From the NCBI GenBank assembly GCA_902780635.1, contig CACZGH010000030.1, positions 20,874 to 84,873 on the forward strand: a stretch of DNA of 64,000 bases, read 5' to 3'. Made by a program: the position numbers and the translations under genes. Positions within the stretch are counted from its first letter, which is position 1; each line of letters starts with the position of its first letter. Shown here one piece after another: positions 36,273-44,126 of the stretch. This DNA is from an uncultured Prevotellaceae bacterium (GTDB lineage Bacteria; Bacteroidota; Bacteroidia; Bacteroidales; Bacteroidaceae). The notes beneath the pieces were generated by a model. It worked only from the letters and a program-made list of their open reading frames with translations, searched no databases and was not told where the DNA came from.

Positions 36273-36308
36273 CAACATCGGTGAATGAGAGATCATTCAC
36301 CGATGTTG
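36273..36308. terminator. Bidirectional terminator overlapping a stop codon
   Basis: A perfect 16-bp stem (CAACATCGGTGAATGA with its complement) and a GAGA loop. It includes the last codons of the minus-strand beta-barrel gene and is followed by TTTT on that strand. Confidence 0.85.
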
Positions 36309-37606
36309 TATCTGATACCAAACTGAATATTGAAATTGCATTGTTTGTCCTTGAAGGTGTTTTCCAATGGACTGCCATTGTCGAAATAATATTTTACGCC
36401 AGGCTCTAAATAGATACCCAATGAGGGGATGAAATTGTATTGAGCACCGATGCCTGCATTGACCGACCATTGCACACGGTCCTTATCCATATCCTTACTG
36501 ACGCCATCCGTCTCCAAAGTAGCTTTGAAGTTGAAGTCGGCTTGCCCTCCTGCAACCGCATACGCCACCAGATGCTGATTGCTCCACACGCGGTACATCG
36601 CATTGAGGGGTATACCTATCTCATGCAACGTCTGCTTTTGCTTGAGTGTAGCACCTCCCATGGTACTGGTGAAATCAGAACGCAGCCGCGTATAGACCAG
36701 ACCTGTAGAGAGCGACCACCTGTCAGTCAGACCTATTCTGCCTGTCAGTCCGATGGAATATGGCTGATAGTGCTTGCTATGCTCATTGTAGTTTCTCACT
36801 GGCTCCTTGACCGTTGTCTCATTGTCTGTGTCAAAACCATAGAAACCTGGCGCCATGGTATAATTGACCACCGTACTTGAGTTGCTGATGCCGATGAGGT
36901 CATTGGCTGCGTATAGATTGACACCGTAGCGGACGGGCTTCCGGTGAGCGTCATTCTCTGCTTCCTCTAATGCACGGAGAATCTCCTTCTCTGTCTTGGA
37001 GGGCTGTGCCTTGGAGGGTTGTGACGACGAAGCTGGCTCTTGCTGAGAAGAGATGGCGGACTGCTCCACAATGGGTTGCGATGCCGAAGCCGGCTCTTTC
37101 GGAGAAGAAGGCAGAGCAGGCTGCTCCTCAGGGGATTGTGACAACGAAGCCGACTCCTGCAAAGAAGAGGGGGCTGGCTGCACTCCAGTGGGTTGTGCCG
37201 GAGAAACCGTCACTTGCTGAGGAGAGGGTGCTGAGTTCTCCGCCAGGAGATCATCATGAGGGGTACCAGCCTGGACATAAGACTCCGGAGCAGCCAGATC
37301 TGTCACAGACCCGACTTGCTTCGAAGTTTCGGTTAGGTTATTAGATTGTATTATGTCCTTATAAAACCAGGTCGCACCCCCAATGAGGGCAGCGGCAATA
37401 GCCGCAGCAACAGTCCACCTTCTGATGGGGACGATCAGAGCGCTACGTGGCTGCTGAGCATCCTGAGATATCAGAGTATGACGTGGCTGCTGAGCATCCT
37501 GAGAAAGTGCGGCCTCTATGTCCTGCCACAGTCCATCGGGGGCCGGCTCCTGGAAGCCGTCCATTTTGTCCCTCAGTTGTTCTATCCAGTCGTTATTTTT
37601 TGTCAT
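36293..37606 (-). CDS. Probable dual-membrane anti-sigma factor with C-terminal beta-barrel
   Basis: A 437-residue protein. Residues 1-60 are a cytoplasmic segment (IEQLRDKMDGFQEPAPDGLW) with a duplicated SQDAQQPR motif. One inner-membrane helix lies at about 62-82 (TVAAAIAAALIGGATWFY). Residues 88-212 are a Pro/Ser/Gln-rich disordered linker, and residues 225-437 look like an eight-strand outer-membrane beta-barrel ending in NIQFGIRYNIGE. This is the layout of the Dma proteins reported in Bacteroides, anti-sigma factors that span both membranes. It overlaps the upstream ECF sigma gene by 14 bases, which supports this role. Confidence 0.72.
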   Translation of the reverse strand: MTKNNDWIEQLRDKMDGFQEPAPDGLWQDIEAALSQDAQQPRHTLISQDAQQPRSALIVPIRRWTVAAAIAAALIGGATWFYKDIIQSNNLTETSKQVGSVTDLAAPESYVQAGTPHDDLLAENSAPSPQQVTVSPAQPTGVQPAPSSLQESASLSQSPEEQPALPSSPKEPASASQPIVEQSAISSQQEPASSSQPSKAQPSKTEKEILRALEEAENDAHRKPVRYGVNLYAANDLIGISNSSTVVNYTMAPGFYGFDTDNETTVKEPVRNYNEHSKHYQPYSIGLTGRIGLTDRWSLSTGLVYTRLRSDFTSTMGGATLKQKQTLHEIGIPLNAMYRVWSNQHLVAYAVAGGQADFNFKATLETDGVSKDMDKDRVQWSVNAGIGAQYNFIPSLGIYLEPGVKYYFDNGSPLENTFKDKQCNFNIQFGIRYNIGE

Positions 37607-38141
37607 ATCTCTGATTTTGATAGTCTTTAATCATTTTTGCCAACATTTTTTTTGCCCTGCAAAACTGCGAAGCTGAAGTGTCTTCTTTGATACCCAGCAG
37701 TTGGGCAATCTCTTTATGTGACTTGTGTTCAAACACAAACAAGTTGAGCACCACCCTATACCCTGGCGGTAATAGCCCTACCATTTTGTTGATCATCTCA
37801 GGAGGGATATCCTCCACCTCCGGCTCTACCTCCTCCATCTCATCAGGAAACTCATCGGTGAAAGAGACTTTGGCCTGACTTCTCAAACTATTGATGGCCT
37901 CATTGGAGACAATCCGAAGCATCCACGCTTTCAAAGACCCCTCTCCCTTGTAATGGAAATGCCGAATATTGGCGAATATCTTAAGGAAACTCTCCTGAAG
38001 CACATCCCTTGCGTCGGCAGTATGCGACAGGTAACGATGTGTGACAGCAGTGGCATAGCCAGCATAGAGATGGTAGAGCGAAGCCATCGCTTTCCTGTCT
38101 CCTTGTAGTATTTTAGCCAAAATCTGCTGCTCCGTGTCCAC
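37593..38141 (-). CDS. ECF-type RNA polymerase sigma factor
   Basis: A 182-residue sigma factor with only regions 2 and 4. DARDVLQESFLKIFANIRHF is region 2, with the core-binding DxxQ-type motif, and GYRVVLNLFVFEHKSHKEIAQLLGI is the region 4 helix-turn-helix. A short acidic linker (EFPDEMEEVEPEVEDIPPEM) joins them. The next gene starts within its last codons and is its probable anti-sigma partner. The upstream lipoprotein gene ends 12 bases before it, so the three form one operon. Confidence 0.92.
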   Translation of the reverse strand: MDTEQQILAKILQGDRKAMASLYHLYAGYATAVTHRYLSHTADARDVLQESFLKIFANIRHFHYKGEGSLKAWMLRIVSNEAINSLRSQAKVSFTDEFPDEMEEVEPEVEDIPPEMINKMVGLLPPGYRVVLNLFVFEHKSHKEIAQLLGIKEDTSASQFCRAKKMLAKMIKDYQNQRYDKK

Positions 38142-38153
38142 AATGGTCTTCTT

Positions 38154-38756
38154 TTAATGTTGATTGCCACTGAATGTGATGACCATATCAGTATTGTACG
38201 TATGGTTGACCGCTGCGCTGCCATCGTTTTGATCTGCCATCTCCACCTTGTTGATTTTAAACGTGGCGGTCATATTCTCTCTCGACTGATTGTACACCAT
38301 TGCGGAGGCCTCAATGTCGAAATACAGCCTGACCACATAGGTATGGCCTCCGAAAGAGGTATTGAACACCAGTGGCTGCGGCTGAAAGCAGAAATAGGCT
38401 GACGACTCAGAGAAACCCACAAACTCATAATGAATCTGACAACTATGATATACCGTGTGGGCTGTGGCTTCAGCCAGCGCGCGATCATCGAGGATGGCAC
38501 TCAGTATCTCTTTCTGCGGCAGCTGGCTGACCTTGAGTAGGGTGTCAATGACAGCGTTAGCCTTCTCGGCAGACTGTCTGTTGACGATCCACTGACCCTC
38601 ATATCTTCCCAGATAAGGTCTGACTCCTTTGTCTATCGGACTATTGCTTGGGTCTAAGATGGTTTCACTGTCATACATGTCAGAACACGATGACATCACC
38701 ACCACAAGGAAAAGACCCAGGACGGTGAGCACCGTTTGAAGCATTTTTCGAGACAT
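38154..38756 (-). CDS. Lipoprotein of unknown function (possibly DUF4840)
   Basis: A 200-residue predicted lipoprotein with a signal peptide and a lipobox ending VVVMSSC (Cys near residue 24). The mature part begins with GVRPYLGRYEGQWIV, which resembles proteins of the DUF4840 type, and is otherwise beta-rich with no catalytic motif. It leads an operon with the ECF sigma factor and the envelope-spanning anti-sigma factor. It may sense or carry out the envelope function they control, but this is positional inference. Confidence 0.65.
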   Translation of the reverse strand: MSRKMLQTVLTVLGLFLVVVMSSCSDMYDSETILDPSNSPIDKGVRPYLGRYEGQWIVNRQSAEKANAVIDTLLKVSQLPQKEILSAILDDRALAEATAHTVYHSCQIHYEFVGFSESSAYFCFQPQPLVFNTSFGGHTYVVRLYFDIEASAMVYNQSRENMTATFKINKVEMADQNDGSAAVNHTYNTDMVITFSGNQH

Positions 38757-38832
38757 TATTTATGTGTTTAAATCCACTTTATATTATATAAACAAAAAAA
38801 TGGCAAAAACTTGCATGAAAAACAGAGAAAAA

Positions 38833-41001
38833 TTATGCCAAGAGGTCGGCCATGATGAAAAAAGTGTTTTCAGAGACGCCGTTGGCCTCCAATACGGCCT
38901 TGTCTCTTACAAATTGCGAGAGGATACCCTCTTTTCTTTTCGCCTCACTGCTTGTTGACAGATACTGCCTGAAATGTCTGACAGCCTCTCTCACCTCACC
39001 CATGATCCAGTCACAATATCCTGTGTTGAGATGGTCTTCCGCCGTCAGGGGGCCTGCATCTGCCAGCCGTCGATACTCCTTTGCGGCCTGCTCCATCTTG
39101 GAAGAAGCCATCAGTCCCCATGCCAGCACGCGGGTCACATTGAGGTCGTCGGCATTTTCGAAACTCAGCTTATAAAGTGTCTGAACGGCCTCAGCGGGTT
39201 GGCCACAATTGATAAGCGCAATACAGCGATTCAACATATAGCTCTTGTTATCGGGTTGTGCCTCCAACAACTGAGCATAGGCCTGAGCAGCCTCCTCATA
39301 CCGATCGGCCATGAGATAAGTTCTGGCCAACAGGCTGACCGTCTTTCTGTTGGCAGGATTGATCCTTGCCGCCATAGACAGACATGAGATGGCCTGTTGA
39401 TAATCCCCCTCATGCAATAGGCATGCCCCTTTGACAGAAAGATATGTTGCATCAGAGTCTAAATACTGATAATTGTCGAGCAGGCGGCGCAACTCTTTGA
39501 TTTTACCTCTTTTGAGCAGGAAATTGCCCAAATGTAGCACTTTTTTGTCTATCGCAGTATGACGCAGCACACTGCCAGCGAGGAAGAGGGCATTGCCCTC
39601 GTCCGTGCCTCCGAAGGGATTGAAGAAAGGTTTCCTATAGTCACTCAGTCTGAAGAAACGATAGAGATCTTGCAGATAGAGGAGTCTCATGTTGGAAGGC
39701 GTTTTTTCGGCATATTCTTTTGAGATTGGGCCAAACATCTCTTCACTTCCAAGCATGGATTTCAGATTGGCAGGTATTTTTTCGATGACGCTGCCCATGG
39801 CCAATGTGAACGAATACTTGTCGCTGTCGCAAAACGGTCCGTGGCGCAATATATTCTTCAAGAAACTGTCATTGTCGATTTTCTGTATCGTACTCAGCAG
39901 GTGTGGATGTTCGACATAGAAAGGACAGAACCAATTGGACAAGTTATAAAAAAACGCCAGTCTCTTCATTTTGGAGAAACCACCGAAATAAATGTCGGAG
40001 CCACTACGCTGCATCTCTATCATCCGTTGGAAGGTGCGCTCCACCTCGTCCATGGCTTTGTCGGTGGCATCGGGGTTGAGAATATCCTGCATGGGGTCTT
40101 CCTCTTTCTCCACAATACCGAGGCGTGTGATCTCGAAATTGTTGTGCTTCAACAGATTGGGGATGATATCCCGTTGTATCTCATCATTATCTTTCTCAGC
40201 GTTCATGCAGAAATACATTTGCATCTGCATCTCCAGCAACTGTCGTGACACCTCCTCGTCTTCACACATTGTGGTGACCTGCTCACTCAGTTCGGTATAG
40301 ACCTCACGATTGCCATGTAATGACAGTGCCCATCCCACAAGCGCACGTTGTCTGACCCTCTCGTCTTGTGCTTCCTTGTACACCTCTTGAAGCATGCCAA
40401 ACTTCCTCATGTCAAAATGAGTCATGCATGAGAGAGAGACAGCGCTGATCATCAGAGCCGCATCGTTGGTGTCGATGGTGGGTGAGAGAATCAGTGAGGT
40501 ATAGAACTCCGCATCATGTCTCCCCCACTGCATGGAGACGATGATGGTGTCAAACACCGCACTCATCAACTCATGATGGCGCTGATAGATGCCCTGCTTG
40601 GCCTGAGGCGAGTTGTCATTCAACTGCAACATGGCCACCTCACTGACAAAATCCTCCATTCTCGCCTTCATGACATCTTCGGTCAAGCCTGTGTTTCTCA
40701 CCCTGCTATAGGTGGCCGACATAGTAGGATCGTTTTGTATCATCCATATCATGTCGGCGTCGCTTGTCAGTCTGTGCAGCCTTCTAAGCAACTCTTGGTA
40801 CAGTGCGTCACGCTGTGGGTCATCATACCCTTGAAGCATGTAGTTTTTCAGCAGTTCATAATCATCCCTGATACGGTCAAGACGGTCGTAAATCACCGCA
40901 TACGCTCTGTCAGAACTGACGGGCTGGATGGTATCGAGGGCTGCGCCCAATTGTTTTTTACGGATACAACTTGCTGTATTGATAATGATGCTTCTGTCCA
41001 T
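38833..41001 (-). CDS. Large tetratricopeptide-repeat protein
   Basis: A 722-residue, mostly helical protein with no signal peptide. TPR-type helix pairs are clear around residues 500-640 (ATYLSVKGACLLHEGDYQQAISCLSMAARINPANRK, ARTYLMADRYEEAAQAYAQLLEAQPDNKSY). The N-terminal 450 residues are helical without a recognisable domain. It follows the solute-binding lipoprotein gene by 26 bases. The start at 41001 avoids overlap with that gene. TPR proteins act as scaffolds; no partner can be named. Confidence 0.7.
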   Translation of the reverse strand: MDRSIIINTASCIRKKQLGAALDTIQPVSSDRAYAVIYDRLDRIRDDYELLKNYMLQGYDDPQRDALYQELLRRLHRLTSDADMIWMIQNDPTMSATYSRVRNTGLTEDVMKARMEDFVSEVAMLQLNDNSPQAKQGIYQRHHELMSAVFDTIIVSMQWGRHDAEFYTSLILSPTIDTNDAALMISAVSLSCMTHFDMRKFGMLQEVYKEAQDERVRQRALVGWALSLHGNREVYTELSEQVTTMCEDEEVSRQLLEMQMQMYFCMNAEKDNDEIQRDIIPNLLKHNNFEITRLGIVEKEEDPMQDILNPDATDKAMDEVERTFQRMIEMQRSGSDIYFGGFSKMKRLAFFYNLSNWFCPFYVEHPHLLSTIQKIDNDSFLKNILRHGPFCDSDKYSFTLAMGSVIEKIPANLKSMLGSEEMFGPISKEYAEKTPSNMRLLYLQDLYRFFRLSDYRKPFFNPFGGTDEGNALFLAGSVLRHTAIDKKVLHLGNFLLKRGKIKELRRLLDNYQYLDSDATYLSVKGACLLHEGDYQQAISCLSMAARINPANRKTVSLLARTYLMADRYEEAAQAYAQLLEAQPDNKSYMLNRCIALINCGQPAEAVQTLYKLSFENADDLNVTRVLAWGLMASSKMEQAAKEYRRLADAGPLTAEDHLNTGYCDWIMGEVREAVRHFRQYLSTSSEAKRKEGILSQFVRDKAVLEANGVSENTFFIMADLLA

Positions 41002-41027
41002 ATGGGTATGTTCTATTCTTTCTGTTT

Positions 41028-41957
41028 TCAGTGCGTGCGCCACTTGACGTTTTGGGTCTTGCTGATGTCTTTTTCCCTTGGAGGGGTGATATGGCTATAA
41101 GTGAGTGTGGGAAGCGCAGCCACAGTGCGGTCATCGGTCTGACAATATTTTTTTATGATACGCGCGTAATGTTTCAACCCACGCTGGTTGATGGAGTCAC
41201 AGGCCAAGTCGTATGCCTTTTTGAAAGCGTCGAGCTGTTGTCGGCGACGCTCATCCCTGTTGACACGATCCGTGACCACAAGAGCACCCAGGCGCAGGTC
41301 TTTGCTGCGGGAATCCATATGCATCGGATGCTTTTCTATACGAGCCGTGGTGGCCTGAGGCTCCGGCAGCAGTACAGCGTCCATCTCATTGTTTAGCAAC
41401 ATCTTCAGCCGTACGATGACATCATTGATCTGAATGCGAAACACGGGGTTGTCGGGTTTCACACTGTCCACTGCCACATTGGCCAGATAGTCTGTGGCAG
41501 AATAGCGTGTCATGGCAATCTTCTTGTCACCCAACTGCCGCAGTTCCTTAATACGCGCTTTTTTGTTGGAGAACAACTGCCAGTAAGCATTCGTAGCAGT
41601 GATATACGACAAGTGCACCCCTTTGCTCATGAGTCTTTGGGCGCGCATGACATCCGTCACGCCACCTTCCACTTGTCCTTTCCTCAACGCCTCGTCGATG
41701 TCCATCTGGGCATTCATCTCCTTGAGATGCACCTGCACGCCAAGAGTGTCAAACAGTCGGTAATCCTTGGCCACAAACAAGGGGAGGCAGTCGAGCGTCG
41801 GTGTGACAGCCATTTTAAACGCCAGTGAGTCCAACCGCCGCACCTCAGCAGCCGCTATTCTGGTCTTCTCTTTCTGCTCTTTGTTGGAGATGCCGCAGCC
41901 CGAAAAGATGGTCATGGCCATGACCGACCCTATGATGATATTCAAACACTTTTTCAT
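41028..41957 (-). CDS. Periplasmic solute-binding lipoprotein (NitT/TauT/SsuA-like fold)
   Basis: A 309-residue lipoprotein with signal peptide and lipobox MTIFSGC (Cys near residue 21). The mature domain follows the NMT1/SsuA type II periplasmic-binding pattern (LDCLPLFVAKDYRLFDTLGVQVHL, then VEGGVTDVMRAQRLMSKGV). No ABC permease or ATPase gene is nearby; the next gene in the operon is a TPR protein. It may be an orphan binding protein or have a sensing role. The start at 41957 is set by the lipobox and by a fully consensus promoter ending at 42007. Confidence 0.72.
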   Translation of the reverse strand: MKKCLNIIIGSVMAMTIFSGCGISNKEQKEKTRIAAAEVRRLDSLAFKMAVTPTLDCLPLFVAKDYRLFDTLGVQVHLKEMNAQMDIDEALRKGQVEGGVTDVMRAQRLMSKGVHLSYITATNAYWQLFSNKKARIKELRQLGDKKIAMTRYSATDYLANVAVDSVKPDNPVFRIQINDVIVRLKMLLNNEMDAVLLPEPQATTARIEKHPMHMDSRSKDLRLGALVVTDRVNRDERRRQQLDAFKKAYDLACDSINQRGLKHYARIIKKYCQTDDRTVAALPTLTYSHITPPREKDISKTQNVKWRTH

Positions 41958-42006
41958 CACATTGTTATCTGAGTACTTATTGATTTCAATTTGTTGAAAG
42001 CAATTG

Positions 42007-42037
42007 CAAAGATAGTGCAAGGCAATCGAAATCCAAA
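42007..42037 (-). promoter_or_regulatory. Promoter of the binding-lipoprotein/TPR operon
   Basis: On the minus strand TTTG (42037-42034), a 19-base spacer and TATCTTTG (42014-42007), about 50 bases before the start at 41957. Confidence 0.7.
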
Positions 42038-42080
42038 ATAAAATATATTATATTTTTCATGTTCGGACCGTAAATGACAG

Positions 42081-42106
42081 AGGGGCAGCACCATCGTGCT
42101 GCCCCT
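42081..42106 (-). terminator. Terminator of the susCD unit
   Basis: A perfect 10-bp GC-rich stem (GGGGCAGCAC with GTGCTGCCCC) and a 4-base loop, 26 bases after susD. The T-run is weak. Confidence 0.75.
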
Positions 42107-42131
42107 TGTCTAAAAACAAATAACCTAAAAA

Positions 42132-44081
42132 CTAATTCCTATATGCAGGATTCTGATAAGCTTTCTTCTCTTCATCAGACATGATCATACCATCGAGCTG
42201 ACCCTGCGGAATCGGACGGAGATAGTAACCGTCGGGGATATCACGAGTGAAGGTCTCGAGATCCTTGTCGGTGTAACCACTGCCAGCAATCCGATATTTG
42301 GAGGCACGCTCTTTCCAGGTCTGGGTGCGCACGAGGTCAAACCAGCGGTATCCCTCACCCCAGAACTCACGGCTACGCTCATCGAGGATGTAGTCGATGG
42401 TGATGGTTGCAGGAGTTGCAGCCACCATCTCTGCGGAGTGGTCAACAAAGACAGCCACATTGTCATTCTGGCTGAAGGTCTGCTTGCCGGCACGGGCACG
42501 GAGCACATTGACCATATTTCTGGCATCTTCGTTCTTATTGAGTTTCACAGCAGCCTCAGCGGCGATGAGATAGAACTCAGAGTACTTGGCGATGTTCCAA
42601 GGACGTGGGCTACCACCATTCACCTTACTGCCTAAGCCACCATTATTGTCTGTGCGGTAGATACCGATTTTCCAGTTGATGGGGTATTTCTTACGGCTGA
42701 TGTGGTTGACAGCAACCACGAAGTCGGGACGATCAGGCATCTCACCGAAGCCAAGTTTACCATCGGCACCAGTGTAGTTGATCTTGCTGTCCTCGCTCTC
42801 AGGCACCCAGCTGAAATAGACGTCGTTGGGTCCCACCTGCATGCCGTTGGCACCGTAAACGAAAGGCTCATTGTTGCCAGACTTATGCCAGTTGGTGTGA
42901 TAGCGCAGAGTGAAAGTAGCGTCGTAGCGGGAGTCGATAGCCTTGACAGCATCTTCCCACACACCACCTTCCATGAAGTTGTCGGCGATAGGAGCCATAC
43001 GGGTCCAAGGACGGCCGAGACCCTGCACGGCCTCACGCTGAATAGGATTGATGGTTGCACCAGAAGCAGCCTTGGCAGTCATCTCAGTGTAGTTCCAAGT
43101 CTCCATCCAGTAGGCGAAGTTTTCAGGAGAGCCACCGCTACCCCAGCCATAGCCAACGCCACCGTTACCAAACTTCTCATCTTCGTCGTGATCAGCGTAG
43201 AGCATAATCTCCGAGTTGCGGTCGTTGGTAGCCACGTTGACATCATAGAAAGTAGGCTGCAGGGCATATGGTCCAGGATTGTAGATGGCCGACAAAGCCA
43301 CATCATAAGCTTTCTGGAAATAGCTGTTGGCCTGTCCTGCATCACGTGTGCACTCAGGATAGGTAGGAATATTCTTCGGGTTCTGGAGCCACCAAGCATA
43401 GGTCAGGTAAGCCTTGGAGAGATACAGACGTGCAAGGTTTTTCGTAGCAGTACCAGTGAGACGGGGATACTCAGGCAGGTCAGCGACAGCCTTCTCCAGG
43501 TCAGCGAAGATAGCTGCATAGACCTCAGGCACGGTGTTACGAACAGAAGTACGAACAGTAGAGGTATTGAACTTCAGAGGACCGGCTCCCAGGTCGAGGG
43601 GCACGCCACCATAGGTCTGCACCAGGATGAAATAGTCGAAGCCACGGAAGAAATAAGCTTCTGCCAACAGAGAGGCATCCATGCCAGCCTCGGCGCCATT
43701 TTCGATGATACCACTGGCGGTGTTGATATTAGCGAAAGCTGTTCCCCAGCATCCACCGGCGATACTATTGTTTGGAGTCATCGAACCTACGCCGGAGAGG
43801 TCGGCATCCTTGAAGTTACCATCAGCGGACTGTGCGTAAGTATACTCATCGGTACCTGTCTCCAAACTGTTCAGATAGTAACCATTGCCATAGAAATAGC
43901 GCAGGTGAGCGTAGAGAGAGGTCAGACCACCCTCAATACCTGCTTTTGTGGTAAAGAATGTGGGGTCAAACTGACTGCGTGGCTGCTCGTCGAGGACATC
44001 GGAGCAGGAAGTGAAAGTAGTGGATAGACCACAGCACAACAAGCCCGCAGCGAGGATATATTTTATACTTTTCGTTTTCAT
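42132..44081 (-). CDS. susD: SusD/RagB-family glycan-binding outer-membrane lipoprotein
   Basis: A 649-residue surface lipoprotein that captures glycan and forms the lid on its SusC partner. The lipobox is FTSC (Cys near residue 26), followed by SDVLDEQP, a typical SusD start. The TPR-like core includes YNPGPYALQP, and the C-terminal RDIPDGYYLRPIPQGQLDGM is the RagB/SusD signature. It follows susC by 45 bases. Together they form the glycan uptake complex of the polysaccharide utilization locus. The symbol denotes the family, not starch specificity. Confidence 0.95.
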   Translation of the reverse strand: MKTKSIKYILAAGLLCCGLSTTFTSCSDVLDEQPRSQFDPTFFTTKAGIEGGLTSLYAHLRYFYGNGYYLNSLETGTDEYTYAQSADGNFKDADLSGVGSMTPNNSIAGGCWGTAFANINTASGIIENGAEAGMDASLLAEAYFFRGFDYFILVQTYGGVPLDLGAGPLKFNTSTVRTSVRNTVPEVYAAIFADLEKAVADLPEYPRLTGTATKNLARLYLSKAYLTYAWWLQNPKNIPTYPECTRDAGQANSYFQKAYDVALSAIYNPGPYALQPTFYDVNVATNDRNSEIMLYADHDEDEKFGNGGVGYGWGSGGSPENFAYWMETWNYTEMTAKAASGATINPIQREAVQGLGRPWTRMAPIADNFMEGGVWEDAVKAIDSRYDATFTLRYHTNWHKSGNNEPFVYGANGMQVGPNDVYFSWVPESEDSKINYTGADGKLGFGEMPDRPDFVVAVNHISRKKYPINWKIGIYRTDNNGGLGSKVNGGSPRPWNIAKYSEFYLIAAEAAVKLNKNEDARNMVNVLRARAGKQTFSQNDNVAVFVDHSAEMVAATPATITIDYILDERSREFWGEGYRWFDLVRTQTWKERASKYRIAGSGYTDKDLETFTRDIPDGYYLRPIPQGQLDGMIMSDEEKKAYQNPAYRN

Positions 44082-44126
44082 ATTGATATCTTTATTATAT
44101 AGTCAATGATCGTTTCTCAATTGCAA

